Below, in pieces: positions 10,851-24,440 of a stretch of DNA of 64,000 nt. The stretch is from Cymbidium sinense (Eukaryota > Streptophyta > Magnoliopsida > Asparagales > Orchidaceae). The notes below the pieces were generated by a model, which saw only the letters and a list, made by a program, of their open reading frames with translations, was not told the origin of the DNA and did not search any database. Both the position numbers and the translations under genes were made by a program. The stretch is from assembly GCA_021442155.1 (NCBI GenBank), contig JAKCPB010001424.1, forward strand, positions 62,001 through 126,000. Direction: 5' to 3'. Positions within the stretch are counted from its first letter, which is position 1, and every line of letters starts with the position of its first letter.

Positions 10851-13139
10851 GGATTTCTTGAGGTTCTTGCCTTCAGCCTCAATTGTTGGTTTACTGTTAA
10901 TTGTCCTCCTACTTATTGGGTATTATTGTACTTGTTGTTTCCTTTATTGAAGGGGGCTATGCTACCTATTTCCCCTATCGACTTGGTTGTGATGCCCCTT
11001 TTCCTAATCTACAAGCACATATTGTGTTTTATGCTTGCCATCAGGGTTGTCTTACTGCAAGACTGGGAATGCTTTCTGTTTGTCTCTTTGCATGATTGGG
11101 ATTGTTCTTTTCCTTTATTTTTGTTGTCTCTACTAATACTGATTGCTTAGTCGTTGGTCTATTTCTCGTTGATTTGAAGGATTTAATGATGTTATTTCTT
11201 TTGATTCTCCTTTTGTTTCATTGCAGAAAATGTACAGCCTATATTAATCTCTATTGGGCTCGGTATTTAGTATGTTGTTTTGGCTACTGGGTGAATGGTT
11301 TTAAGGGTTTGGACCTTAGGTGTTAACTATTATGTTGTTATTGGTCTTATGCTCTTTGTTTCTTTGGTGGTTAGCCGACATTGACTTTGAGGTATGGGTC
11401 TATCTCGCCTTTACATTCCTCCTCTTGGATCTTGTAGACTTGTTCACTATTGTGATCATGCTATTATCAAGGTGATTATTACATCTATTTGGTGGCCATG
11501 ATTGGGGTTTTTCTTATTATTGCTTATGGAACTATTGGTTTTAATGCATTTCAGATCATTTTTATGGTTATCATGTATTGGAGGTTCTGCCTTTGCTCTC
11601 CCAAATTGTTAGTTGTTTGTTGTTCATGTTTCATGTTGTTTTAAGTCGCTTCTTGGGTTTGTATCTCCCGATTTGCTAACCTGCTGGTTTGTGCTGCCCC
11701 TCTTCCAAACATGCAGAGATAGAATGTTTTTTTTGCTTGTCATCATTGTTGTTTCTTTGAACGATTGGTTTTGTTTCTTGACTCCCTCTCATGCTGTCAT
11801 TTCTAGTGCTATTTACTTAGCTGCTGGTCAGTTTTCCCTAGAATTACAGGATTGTACTGCTGCTATTTTTTCAATTTTCATTTTGGTTCATTACAAGATT
11901 GCATACATTATCCTATGTTCAATATTTTTTTGCCATTTTGGTTATTTCAAAGATGGTCTTCCTGTTCTTATGTTCTTAGCTATTATGTTATTTTGTGGCT
12001 AGTTTCTTATTCTGTTGTTTGCTGTATGGATTGTCATATTATCTGGGCCTTTGTGGTATGGGTCTATCTGTTGTTTCATTTCTCCCTTGGATCTTCTAAA
12101 CTTGTGCAATTACGGTTGTGATCATGCTATTATTAAGGTGATTGTTAACATCTGTATCGATCCGAATGGTTCCCCTTTATAGGTTGTTTACCCGGACAAG
12201 AGCTCTCATCCTGGGTAGGGATGGTCCCGCTTTTATGTTGAAGGCCTTTCTTTGTTCCAGTCAATAATGTTTTGGTTCCTACCGGCCTTTTCTTTGATGA
12301 TTGTCGTGTGTACTCCCCATTATCCGTATTTGCTATTTTGGATTTACCTACTGGTTGTGTTTACTCATGCCTCTACTTAATATTCATATTTATTATTGTG
12401 GTAATATTAATATTACGGTGGATGTGACCAAGATTTTCATCTAGATCGGGATGTTGTTTACTCTACATTCTCATTTTTTATTGACATTAATTGGTGGTAC
12501 TTATCTTATAAGGGATTGGTGGCATCCCTTTACCATTCAAATCTATGTTGTCTTCTTTTCTATAGTGTATGTGGCTATATTTTGGGTTATGCAGGTACTA
12601 AAGACCATATGAATTCCTCCCAATGGAAGTCGCTCCACATTGGTATGTGGGCTATGATCGGATGATTTCATGCATCATTTGGATGGTAGTACGCTTGTGA
12701 TGTAACCCTTCATTGGAAGTTTGATGCTCATGTTTGTGGTCGCCTAATTTTGTGGGAGCTGAGCCCATTCTCACACACTCTTCTATAATAATCTCATACT
12801 ATTCTGCTTTTACTTTTACTTTGATTTGTATCACTTTAATTGTGCTAGCCCTTTCTTTTAGATGTTTGCAGATTCTGTGATGTTCTCTTGTTGGCTTCTT
12901 CTCTAATGGAGGCATAGGCTTCTCTCATTCTCAAGAGCTTATGATGAAGATGGTCCAAAGGCTTTTCTTTTATCAACTTATATCTATTGCTTTCCTTTCC
13001 CTTTTGCTTTGTTTTGATTGTTTAGATGGATTTACTCTCTAGTCGTTTTGAGAAGTAGTTCTTGAGTTTATCCCCTCTTAAGGACCTTGTAACCTTTTTT
13101 ATGACAATAAAATTCCCCTATATGGGGTTCCCTAAAAAA
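10851..13139 (+). mobile_element. LINE 3' end (5'-truncated), A-tail joined to CTAAA repeat
   Basis: A T-rich island of normal complexity with no homology to RT or endonuclease, but its 3' part matches the 3' end of the large LINE at 44396-52285. Shared words include TGATGTAACCCTT (12698-12710) followed by AAGTTTGATGCTCATG (12717-12732). It ends with a 'GACAATAAAATTCCCC' segment and an A-rich tail near 13128-13150 that runs straight into CTAAACC words. The hydrophobic open frames at 10901-12121 come from T-rich untranslated sequence and show no domain. I read it as a 5'-truncated LINE copy of 3' untranslated region only. Confidence 0.65.
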
Positions 13140-14049
13140 ACAAAAAAAAATACTAAACTCTAAACCCTAAAACCCCAAACCCTAAACCCTAAATGCCAAA
13201 GCCTAAAAACCTTAAAACCTAAATCTAAACTAAATAAAACCTAAAAAGAAAATAAATAAAAAAACCTAAACATAAATAAAATAAATATAAATTAATATAA
13301 TAAAATCCTAAAATAAAGCCTAAACCTAAACCTAAACCTAAAAATAAAATAAAATAAATTAATTAAAATAAACTATAATAAAATAAATAAAAACCTAAAC
13401 TAAACTAAAAAAATAAAATAAATGTAAGAATAAAAAACCTAAATAAAATAAAAACTAAACATAAAATTATAATAAAATAAACCTAAAATAAAATAAAATA
13501 AAAACTAAATAAAATCCTAAAGCTAAAAAATAAACATAAAATTAAAACCTAAACCCTGAACTAAAAAAAAAACCTAAACCTAAAATAATAATAAAATAAA
13601 CAAAAAATAATAAACCAAAACCTAAAATAAACTAAAATAAATAAAACCTAAACATTAACCTAAATTGTAAACTAAATAAAATAAAATAAACTAAAAATAC
13701 TCCTAAACCTAAACTAAAAAGTAAAACCAAAAAATAAACATAAAATAAAAACCTAAAAGCTAAACCTAAAAAAATAAAATAAAAACCTAAACCTAAACCT
13801 AATCCTAAAATAAAAAAAATAAAACCTTAACCCAAAAAATAAAATAAAAATAAAACTCAACTAAAAAATAAACCTAAACATAAAAATTTAAGCTAAAATA
13901 AAACTCCTAAACTAAAATAAAAAAACGTAGACAAAAATAAATAATCCTAAAATAAATAAACTAAATTAAATAAACATAGAAAATAAACATAAATAGAAAT
14001 AAGAAATAAAATTAACCAAAATAAATAAAAAATAAATTAAATAAACTAT

Positions 14050-14105
14050 ATAAACAAAAGAACAAATGTTGAATCTTATATAGTTCTCCATTTATAAAAA
14101 ACCAA
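14050..14105 (+). pseudogene. Remnant of GR-RBP 3' untranslated end
   Basis: About 50 bases match the last part of the GR-RBP fragments (AATGTTGAATCT..., TTCTCCAT..., A-run, then ACCAAAAAC and CCCTAAA). Only the terminal segment and its flank are kept. Confidence 0.55.
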
Positions 14106-15013
14106 AAACACTAAACCCTAAACTAAAACTTGAACCTTAAACCTAAAACCTAAACCCTAAACCATAAGCCCTAAACTTTAAACCCTAAACCCCAAACCAT
14201 AAAACCTTAAATGCTAAACACTAAACCTTAAACCTAATACTTAATCCCTAAACCAGAAAAAAAAATCCTAAACCTTTACCCAAAACCCATAACCCTAAAC
14301 CCTAAACCTAAACTCTAAACCTTAAAAAGTTAAAAATCTAAACCTAAACTAATTAAAACCTGAAAATAAAATGAATAAAAAACCTAAACCAAAATAAAAT
14401 AAAAACATAAAATAAAACCTAAACCTAAACCTAAAACTAAAATGAAAATATAATAAAAAAATAAAAACTAAACTAAAATAAAATAAATAAAAACCTAAAC
14501 TAAACTACAAAATTAAAAGACTAAATAAAATAACAACTAAACCTAAAATAAAAATAAAATAAACCTAAAATAAAATAAAATAAAAACTAAATAAAAACTT
14601 AAACCTAAACAATAAACCTAAAAAAAAACTTAGACCCTAAACAAAAAAACAAAACCTAAAATAAAAATAAAATAAACCTAAAGCTAAACTAAAATAAATA
14701 AAACCGAAACCTAAACATAATCCTAAACTAAATAAAATAAACCTAAACTAAGATATAAATCCTAAAAAAAATATAAACCTAAACCTAAACATTGAAAAAT
14801 AAATAAAAAACCTAAACCTAACCTAAAATGAAAAATAAAACCTAAACCAAAAAAAAAATAAAATAAAAATAAAAATAAAACTAAACTAAAAAATAAACCT
14901 AAACCTAAACATAAAACTAAAAAATGAACTAAAATAAATAAACTAAACTAAATAAAAATAAAAAAAACCTAAATTAAAATAAAAAATAAACTAAATAAAC
15001 CTAAACATACAAA

Positions 15014-15025
15014 TTTACTTAATTT
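15014..15025 (+). repeat. Junction box TTTACTTAATTT
   Basis: Exact core box followed by an A-rich run and a CCCTAA block. Confidence 0.75.
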
Positions 15026-15999
15026 AGAAAAAAAAATAATAAAAAATACAAAAAAAACCCTAACCCTAAACCTTAGACCTTGAAACACTGAACCTTAAAC
15101 CCTAAACCCTAAACCCTAAACCCTAAACTTTAAATCCTAAACCATAAACCCCTAAACCCTAAACCCTAAAAACCTAAAAACCTAAACATAAACTAAATAA
15201 AAACTAAAAATAAATTAAATAAAAAACCTAAACCTAAATAAAAATAAATAAAATAAAATAAAATAAAAACCTAAACTAAAACCTAAACCTAAAATAAAAT
15301 AAACTAAAAATAAAAACAAAATTACAATAAAATAAATAAAAGCCTAAACTAAACTAAAAAAATAAAATAAACTTACAAATAAAAATCCTAAATAAAATAA
15401 AAACTAAACTTAAATTAAAAATAATATAAAATAAAACCTAAATAAAAAGTTAAACCTAAAAAATAAACCTAAAATAGAAAACCTAAAAATAAATATAAAA
15501 AAAACCTAAACCCTAAACTTAAAAAAAAACCTAAACATAAAATAAACAAAATAAAGTAAACTTAATCCTAAACTAAAATAAACTAAACAAAAATAAATAA
15601 AACCTAAACCTAAACCAAAACCCTGAACTAAATAAAATAAAATAAACTAAAAATAAACTTAAACTAAAACTAAAAAAATAAAACTTAAAAATAAACCTAA
15701 AATGAAAACTTAAAACCTAAACCTAAAAAAATAAAATAAAAACCTACACCTAAACCTATATTTAAAAAATAATACCTAAACCTAAAAAATATAATAAAAT
15801 TAAAACTAAACTAAAAAAAAATAAACCTAAACCTAAACCAAAAAATTAAACTAATATAAAAAATCCTAAACTAAAATAAAGAAACTTAAAATAAATAAAC
15901 TAAACTAAATAAAATAAAAAAATAAACTTATATATTAATAAAAATTGAAATAAACAAAAATAATTAAAAAAATTAAGAAACTAAACCTAACCCTGTAGA

Positions 16000-16011
16000 T
16001 TTACTTAATTT
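16000..16011 (+). repeat. Junction box TTTACTTAATTT
   Basis: Exact core box, then TTTAAAAAAAA and a CCTAAACCC block. Confidence 0.75.
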
Positions 16012-16537
16012 TTTAAAAAAAATCCTAAACCCTAAATCCTAAACCATAAATCCTAAGCCCTAAACCCTAAAACTAACCCTATACCATAAATCTTAAACCT
16101 ACAACCCTAAACCCCAAACCGTAAACACTAAAGCCTAAAAAACTTTAAAACCAAAAACAAAACATTAAACCCTAAACTAAAAAAACCCCAAACCTAAATT
16201 AAAAATAAGATAAACATAATAAAATAAACCTAAACCTAAACTAAAATAAATAAAACCTAAACCTAAATATAAAATAAACTAAGCCTAGACCTAAAGCTAA
16301 ACTAAATAAAATAAAATAAACAAAAAAATAAAACTTAATAAACCTCAAACCTAAACCTAAAAAAATAAAATAAAACCCTAAACCTAAACCTAAACCTAAA
16401 AAATAAACTAAAATAAAAAACCTAAACTAAAATATATAAACTAAACTAAATAAAAATAAAAAATAAACTTAAATAAAATAAAAAATATAATAAACTAAAA
16501 TAAATAAAAAATAAACTAAATAAACCTAAACCAACTG

Positions 16538-16550
16538 GTTTACTTAATTT
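16538..16550 (+). repeat. Junction box GTTTACTTAATTT
   Basis: Exact box, then eight A and a CCCTAAA block. Confidence 0.8.
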
Positions 16551-16739
16551 AAAAAAAACCATATACCCTAAACCCTAAAAAACTCTAAACCCTAAACCCT
16601 AAAAACTCTAAACCCTAAACCCTAAACCATAACCCTAAACCTCAAACCCTAAACCCTAAACCCCAAACCCTAAACCTAAGCCTAAAGTAACTAAATACAT
16701 TAAAAAATAAACATAAACCATAAAACTTAATGAACCTAA

Positions 16740-17155
16740 GCCCTAAGAATGCGCAGAACCTTGACAGCAAGAACTTCACCATCAATTAGGCCAAGCTAGA
16801 GGTGGTTGTTATCATAATGGTGGTCCGAGTGGATATGTGTGGTGGTTAGAGCAAAGGTGGTTATGGAGGTTGGAGGAGCCAGAGGCCCATGGTGGTGGTG
16901 GGAGGGAGAGATCATGGATGGATGGTGGATCCCACTGAGGGGCGTTGATGGGAACTAGAAACCAAAGAACCATCAATCTGACTGCTTATGGAACTTGTCT
17001 TTATGAGACAGTTCTAGCTATCCGTGGTTTTGATTTGTTCTGTATTTTTTATCATTATATTCACTTTTATCTTGGAAAAGTCGGTGTGTTACTTGGTCGA
17101 TGAAATCGAAAAGAAGACATGTTGAATTTTAATTTATTCTCTGTTAAAAAAAACC
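16740..17155 (+). pseudogene. Glycine-rich RNA-binding protein 3' half, copy 3
   Basis: From 16748 the frame reads NAQNLDSKNFTIN and then TAG at 16787-16789. That is the same codon that is a stop in copy 2 at 3246-3248. Glycine-codon-rich sequence follows with frame breaks, ending in GATGGGAACTAG near 16946-16957. The 3' untranslated region carries the family words ATGGAACTTGTCTTTATGAG, GGTGTGTTACTTGGTCGATG and TTTATTCTCTGTT. It ends in an A-run at about 17143-17150 that joins ACCAAAAACC and CCCTAAA-like words. It lacks the RRM core and is a pseudogene. Confidence 0.85.
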
Positions 17156-18089
17156 AAAAACCTTAAACACAAAAAAAAAACTTGAACCCTAAACCTAAAA
17201 CCTAAATGCTAAACCCTAAAAACTCTGAACCCTAAACCCTAAACCCTAAAACCCTAAACCCTAAATCTTGAACCCTAAAACCTAAACCCTAAACCCTAAA
17301 CCCCAAACCCTAAACCCTAAATCCTAAACTAATCGCAAACCCTAAAAAGCTAAAAACCTAAACCTAAATGAAATAAAACATAAAAAAACCTAAACCAATA
17401 TAAAATAAAATAATAAAATAAAATAAAAACATAAACTAAAACCTAAACCTAGAAAGAAAATTAAATAAAAAAATAAAAACATAAATAAAATAAAAACATA
17501 AACTAAACAAAGAAAATAAAATACATAAAAATAAAAAAACTTAAATAAAATTAAACCTAAATGTAAAATACAAATAAAATAATCCTAAAATAAAATAGAA
17601 TAAAAATTAAATAAAAATTTAAACCTAAACAATAAACCTAAGATTAAAATCTAAAAATAAATAAAAAGTAAAATCTAAGCCCTAAACTAGAAAAAAAACC
17701 TAAACCAAAAATAAAAATAAAATTAACATAAACCTTAACTAAAATAAACTAAACTAAAATAAATAAAACCTAAATAAAAAAACTAAAATAAACTAAACCT
17801 AAACCTAAATCTAAACTAAATAAAATAAAATAAACTAAAAATAAATCCAAACCTAAACTAAAAAACAAAACCAAAAATAAAAACCTAAAACCTAAACCTA
17901 AAAAAGTAAAATAAAAACCTAAACAAAATTTAAAATAAAACCTAAACAATAAAGGAAAAAACTAAACTAAAAATAAACATAAAGCTAAACCTAAACCTAA
18001 AAATAAACTAAAATAAAAATCTTAAACTCAAATAAACTAAACTAAATAATAATAATAAATATAAAAGTATAAAATAAACAAATATACCA

Positions 18090-18100
18090 TTTACTTAATT
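18090..18100 (+). repeat. Junction box TTTACTTAATT
   Basis: Core box one base short at its 3' end, followed by an A-run and CTAAACC words. Confidence 0.7.
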
Positions 18101-21100
18101 AAAAAACACTAAACCTAAACCTCATACCCTAAACCCTAAACCTTAAACCTTAAACCCTAAACCCTAAAGCCTAAACCCTAAACCCTAAACCCTAAACCCT
18201 AAGCTAACCAAAAACCCTAAACCCCAAAAATCCTAAACCCTAAGTCCAACTAAACTCTAAACCCTAAACCCTAAACCCTAACCCAAAACCCTAAACCCTA
18301 AAACCACACTAAACCCTAAACCCTAAACACCAAACCCTAAACTCTAACCCTAAACCCTAAATCATAAAACTAACCCTAAATCATAAACCTACAACCATAA
18401 ACCCTAAACCATGAACCTTAAACCTTAAACATTAAACCCTAACCCTAAATCTTAAACACTAAACCCTAAACCTTAAAAATATATAACCTTAGACCTTAAA
18501 CCCTAAACACCAAACCCTAAACCGTAAAAACCTAAACCATATACCCTAAAGCCAAAACCTTAAAAACCTAAACTAAATCAAACCTAAAAGTAAAATAAAT
18601 AAAAATACCTAAACCTAAACAAAATAAAAACCTAAACTAAACTTAAACCTAAACCTAAACCTAAATTTAAGAATAAAATAAAATAAAAATAAAATAAAAT
18701 ATAAACTAAAACTAAACCTAAACCTAAACTTAAAGAAAATAAAAATAAAAAAAGCTTAAATAAAAGAAAATAATTAAAAAAATAAACTAATAAAATAAAA
18801 AACCTAAAATAAAAACTTAAAAAATAAAATATAATAAAAATAAAAATCCTAAAAATATAAATAAAAAGTAAATAAAACTTAAACCTAAATAATAAAATAA
18901 AATCTAAAAATAAATAAAAAATAAATCTAAGCCTAAACTAAAAAAAACTAAACCAAAATAAAAAAATAAAATAAACATAAACCTAAACTAAAATAAACTA
19001 AACTAAAAAATAAATAAAACCTAAAAAAAAACTAAAATAAACTAAACCTAAACCTAAATCTAAATCTAAAACAAACCTAAAATAAACCTAAACCTAAACT
19101 AAAATATAAAATAAACCTAAACTAAAAATTTAAAATAAAACCTAAACCTAAAATAAACTAAAATAAAATAACCTAAACTAAAATAAACTAAACTAAATAA
19201 AAAATAAACTAAACCTAAAAAAATATAAAAACTAAACCTAAATAAACTAAATAAACCTAAACTCTTTAATTTAAAAAAACTCCTATAAACTCTAAACCCT
19301 AAATAAATCCTAAACTTAAACCTTAAACCCTAAACCCTAAACCTAAAACCCTAAACCCTAAACCTTACCTAAACCCTAAACCTTAAACCTTCTAAACCTA
19401 AACCTAAATAAAACCTAATCCCTAAAACCTTAAACCCTAAACTAACATTAAACCTAAACTCTAAACTATAAACCTAACCCTAAACCCTAAACCCTAAACC
19501 TAAACCTTAAACTAAACCCTAAACTATAAAACCCTTAAACTCTTAAACTCTAAACCCTAAACCTAGCCCTAAACCCTAAAATAAAATAAACCTAAACTAA
19601 AACCTAAATCATAAACCTAAACTAAACCTAAATAAACTTCCCTAAAACCTAAACTAAACCTAAACACTTAAAATCTAAAAAAATAACCTAAACTAAACCT
19701 AAACCTTAAACCTAAAATAAAATAAAATAAAATAAACCTAAATAAAACATTAACTAAAATAAACCTAAAAATTAAATAAATAAAATAATAAAATAAATAA
19801 AATAAAATTAAATAAAATAAATAAAACTTAAACCTAAAACCTAAACCTAAATTAAAATAAATAAATAAATAAAAAAAAAATCTAAACCTAAACTAAAAAA
19901 AAAATAAAATAAAATAAAATAAAATACCTAAAAAAAATAAATAAAAAACAAAACCTAAAATAAAATAAAAACCTAAAAAATTAAAATAAATTAAAATAAA
20001 CCTAAACCTAAACTAAAATAAATAAACCTAAAACCTAAAAAAAAAATAAAATAAACCTAAACCAAAAAAAAATTAAAATAAATAAAAAAACCTAAACAAA
20101 ATAAAAAAAAAACTAAACCAAAATAAACATAAACTAAACCTAAAAAAAATAAAATAAAAATCTAAACTAAAATAAACTAAACTAAATAAAATAAAAATAA
20201 ACTAAATATAAAAAAAAATTACTAAATATAAAAAAAAATGCTAAACCCCAAACCCTAAACACTAAATCCTAAATCCTACAAACTAAAGCCTAAAAACCTA
20301 AACCTTAAACCCCAAACCCTAAAGCCTAAAGCTAAACCTAATCCCTAAACCCTAACAATGTTAAACCCTTAAAACCCTAAACCCTAAAGCCTGAACACTA
20401 AACACTAAACCTTAAACCCTAAACCCTAAACCCTAAAACCACCCTAAACCCTAAACCCTAAACCCTAAACACTAAACCTTAAACTCTAACCCTAAACCCT
20501 AAATCATAAAACTAACCCTAAACCGTAAACCTACAACCATAAACCCTAAACCCTAAACCCTAAACCTTAAACCTTAAACCCTAAAACCTTGAACCCTAAA
20601 CCTTAAACACTAAACCCTAAACTCTAAACCCCATACCCTAAATCCTAAACTTAAACAATATACCCTAAACCCAAAACCCTAAAAACCTAAACTAAACAAA
20701 ACCTAAAAATAAAATAAATAAAAATACATAAACCTAAATAAAATAAAAACCTAAACTAAAACCTAAAGTAAACCTAAACTTAAACCCAAACCTAAACTAA
20801 GAATAAAATAAAATAGAAAATAAAAACTAAAAAAAATAAAATAAACTAAATCCTAAACTAAATGAAAAAAATCAAATAAACCTAAAAATAAAATGAACTT
20901 TGGATATAATAAAATAAAAACAAAATAAAAACCTAGACTTAAAAAATAAACTTTTAAATAAATGTAAAACCTAAACCTAAAAAATAAAATAAAAATAAAA
21001 TTGAAATAAAAAATAAACATAAATGTAAACCTAAACCTAAATAATAAACTAAAATAAATAGACATAGAATAAATAAACTAAAATAAATAAAAATAAATAA

Positions 21101-21149
21101 TAAACCTAAATAAAAATATAAAATACACTAAATAAACCAAAATGTACTA

Positions 21150-21162
21150 GTTTACTTAATTT
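21150..21162 (+). repeat. Junction box GTTTACTTAATTT
   Basis: Exact box, followed by an A-run. Confidence 0.8.
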
Positions 21163-21595
21163 AAAAAAAAAATCTAAACCCTAAACTAAAAAAAAACTTA
21201 CACCAAAAATAAAAATAAACATTAATATAAACGAAAACTAAAATAAATAAAACCTAAACCTAAAATAAACTAAACCTAAACCTAAACCTAAACTAAATAA
21301 AATAAGATAAACTAAAAATATACCTAAACCTAAATTAAAAAAATAAAACCTAAGAATAAACCTAAAATAAAAACCTAAAACCTAAACCTAAAAAAATAAA
21401 ATAAAAACCTAAACCTAAACGAAAAAATAAAAAAGAAAACCTAAACCTAAAAAATAAAATAAAAATAAAACTAAACTAAAAATAAACCTAAACCTGAAAA
21501 AATAATCTAAAATAAAAATCTAAACTAAAATAAATAAAAATAAAATAAATAAACTAAATAAAATATAGAATAAACAAAAAAAACCTAACCTACCA

Positions 21596-21607
21596 TTTAC
21601 TTAATTT
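21596..21607 (+). repeat. Junction box TTTACTTAATTT
   Basis: Exact core box, 446 bases after the previous one, which makes this the shortest unit on the right arm. Confidence 0.75.
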
Positions 21608-22701
21608 TACTTTAAAAAACCATAAACACCAAAATTAATCAGTAAATCATAAACCCCAAACCCAAACCCTAAACTAACCCTAAACCCTAAACCATAAAAT
21701 CTAAACCGTAAGCCCTAAACCCTAAACCCTAACACTAACCTTTAACCCTAAACCTTAAACCCTAAAACCTAAAACCCTAAACCTTAAACACTAAACTTAC
21801 CTTAAACCCTAATCCCAAAACCCAAAAAACCCTAAATCTAAAGCCTAAACACTAATGGCTAAGCCATAAACCCTAATATAACCCTAAACCCTAAGCTAAC
21901 CTGAATCCCCTAAACCCCAAAAACCCTAAACCCTAAAACCTAAACACTTACCCCTAAACCTAAAACCCTAACCCTAAACCCTAAACCCTAAAACCCTAAA
22001 CCTTAAAACCCTAAACAAACACTAAACCTTAAACCCTAAACCCTAAACCGTAAAATAAACCTTAAACTCTAAACTCTAAACCCTAAACTTACAACCCTGA
22101 ACATTAAACCCTAAACCCTAAACACTAAATTGTAAACCTTAAACCCTAATCCTAAAACCCATAACCTTATGCCCTAAACCCTAAACCATAAAATCTATAA
22201 CCCTATGCCCTAAACCCTAAACCCTAAACCCTAAAAACCTAAACTAAATCAAACCTAAAAATAAAATAAATAAAAAACCCTAAACCTAAATAAAACAAAA
22301 ACCTAAACCTCAACCTAAACCTAAAAATAAAATAAAATAAAAAGTAAAAAACTAAACTAAAATAAAATAAATAAAAACATAAATTAAACTAAAAAATAAA
22401 ATAAATCTAAAAATTAAAAACCTAAATAAAATGAAAAATAAACATAAAATAAAAATAAAATAAACCTAAAATAAAATAAAATAAAAATTTAAGTGAAAAA
22501 ATAAACCTAAAAATAATAAATAAAACCTAAACCTAATAAATAAAACAAAATTAAAATTAAATAAATATGAACCTCACATAAACCTAAAAAAATAAACTAA
22601 AATAAATAAACATAAAATAAATAGACTAAACTAAATAAAAAAATAAACCTAAATAGAAATATAAAATAAACTAAAGAAACTAAATAAAACTAAACGAACA
22701 A

Positions 22702-22714
22702 GTTTACTTAATTT
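22702..22714 (+). repeat. Junction box GTTTACTTAATTT
   Basis: Exact box followed by six A and a CCCTAAACCC block. Confidence 0.8.
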
Positions 22715-23653
22715 AAAAAAACTAACCCTAAACCCTAAACACTAAATCCTAAACCCTAAACCTTAATCGCTAAACCATAAACCCTAAAACTAACCCTAAA
22801 CCCTAAAAACCATAAACCCTAAAGCCTAAACCCTATACCTTAAACCCTTAACACTAAACCAGCACCCTAAACCCTAAACTTTAAATTCCTAAACCCAAAA
22901 ACCTAAAACCCTAAACAGTAAACTGAACCCTAACCCTAAACTCTAATCTTAAAACTAACCCTAAACTCTAAACCCTAAACCCTAAACCCTAAAATCGTAA
23001 ACCCCAAATCCTAAACCTTAAACCCTAACCATAAAATCCTAAACTCTAAACCCTAAAATCTAGCACCCTAGACCCTAAACCTTAAACCCTAAACCCATAT
23101 CCTAAACCCTAAACACAAAACCCTAAACCCTAAACCCTAAAAACCTAAGCTAAATTAAACCTAAAAATAAAATAAATAAAAAAACCAAAACATAAATAAA
23201 ATAAAAACCTAAAGAAAAATCTTAACTTATACCTAAACCACGACCTAAACATAAAAATAAAATAAAATAAAAAATAAAATCTAAACTAAAATAAAATAAA
23301 TATAAACCTAAACTAAACTAAAAAATAAAATAAACCTAAAAATAAAAACCTAAATAAAATAAAAGCTATAAGTAAAATAAAAATAAAATAAACCTAAAAT
23401 AAAATAAAATAAAACTTAAACCTAAAAATATAACCTAAATAAATAATAAAACATAAATCTAAAAAAATAAAAAAAATAAACTAAAAAATAAACATAAACC
23501 TAAAATAAACCTAATAAATAAACTGAAATAAAAATCTTAAACTAAAATAAATAAACATAAAATAAATAAATTAAACTAAATAAAAATTAAAAAAATAAAC
23601 CTAAATAGAAATATAAGATAAACTAAATATACTAAATAAACCTAAACGTACAA

Positions 23654-23666
23654 GTTTACTAAATTT
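23654..23666 (+). repeat. Junction box variant GTTTACTAAATTT
   Basis: One mismatch to the box, followed by a T-run and A-run, then CCCTAAACCC. Confidence 0.7.
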
Positions 23667-24440
23667 TTTTTTAAAAAAAAAACCCTAAACCCTATAGCCC
23701 AAACCCTTAACACTAAATCCTAAACCCTGAACCCTAAACCCTAGACCCTAAAGACCATAAACCCTAAATCCTAAACACTAAACCTTAGATCCTAAACCCT
23801 AAACCCTAACACTAAACCCTGAACCCTAAATCCCTAAACCCTTAAACCCTAATCACTAAACACTAAACCATAAACCCTAACCTAACCCACCTAAACTGTA
23901 AAATTAAACTTTAACCCTAAACCCCAAACAATAAACCCAAAACCCAAAACCCAAAACCCAAAATCCTAACCCTAAACTCCAATCCCTAAACCATAAATCC
24001 TAAAACCTAAAAACCTAAACTAAATCAAAATTAAAAATAAAATAAATAAATAAAACCTAAACCTAAAAAAAATAAAAAACTAAACAAAAACCTAAAGATA
24101 AACCTAAACCTAAAAATAAAACAAAATAAAAAATAAAAACTAAAATAAAATAAAATAAATAAAAACTTAAACTAAACTAAAAGATAAAATAAACCTTAAA
24201 ATGAAAAATCTAAATAAAAGTAAAAACTAAATGTAAAATAAAAATAAACCAAACATGCCTAAACTAAAAAACTAAATAAAAATGTAAACCTAAAAAATAT
24301 TATGTAAACCCTAATCTCAAAAAACCTAAACCTAAAATAAACAAAATAAAATAAGCATATACCTAAACTAAAATAAACTAAACTAAAATAAAATAACCTA
24401 AACCTAAACCTAAATAAAATTAAATAAAAACTTAAAGTAA

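Larger units (their letters stand above)
13140..16739 (+). repeat. CCCTAAA / A-rich composite array
   Basis: Several units in a row: CCCTAAA-rich segments near 13150-13200, 14105-14330, 15055-15170, 16020-16140 and 16560-16680 alternate with A-rich CCTAAA/TAAAA segments. Boundaries carry the junction box at 15014, 16000 and 16538. Near 14050-14100 a short remnant (AACAAATGTTGAATCTTA, TAGTTCTCCATTTATAAAA) is the very end of a GR-RBP 3' untranslated region. Confidence 0.9.
17156..24440 (+). repeat. CCCTAAA / A-rich composite array, long uninterrupted stretch
   Basis: More than 7 kb without a gene or insertion. CCCTAAA-rich blocks near 17210-17330, 18110-18540, 19280-19580, 20230-20690, 21610-22230, 22720-23150 and 23670-24010 alternate with A-rich blocks. 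Junction boxes lie at 18090, 21150, 21596, 22702 and 23654, with a degenerate one near 19264. The open frame 20853-21065 on the minus strand is phenylalanine/leucine/tyrosine-rich and is simply the TTTATTTT strand read as protein. Confidence 0.9.

Noticed and set aside
10901..12121. Several overlapping open frames with hydrophobic, membrane-like translations
   Set aside because: They lie in T-rich sequence that ends like a LINE 3' untranslated region. Phe/Leu/Val/Cys-rich translations are expected from T-rich DNA and no domain or conserved start is present.
20853..21065. 70-codon minus-strand Phe/Tyr/Ile-rich frame
   Set aside because: Translation of the A-rich array on the opposite strand, not a gene.
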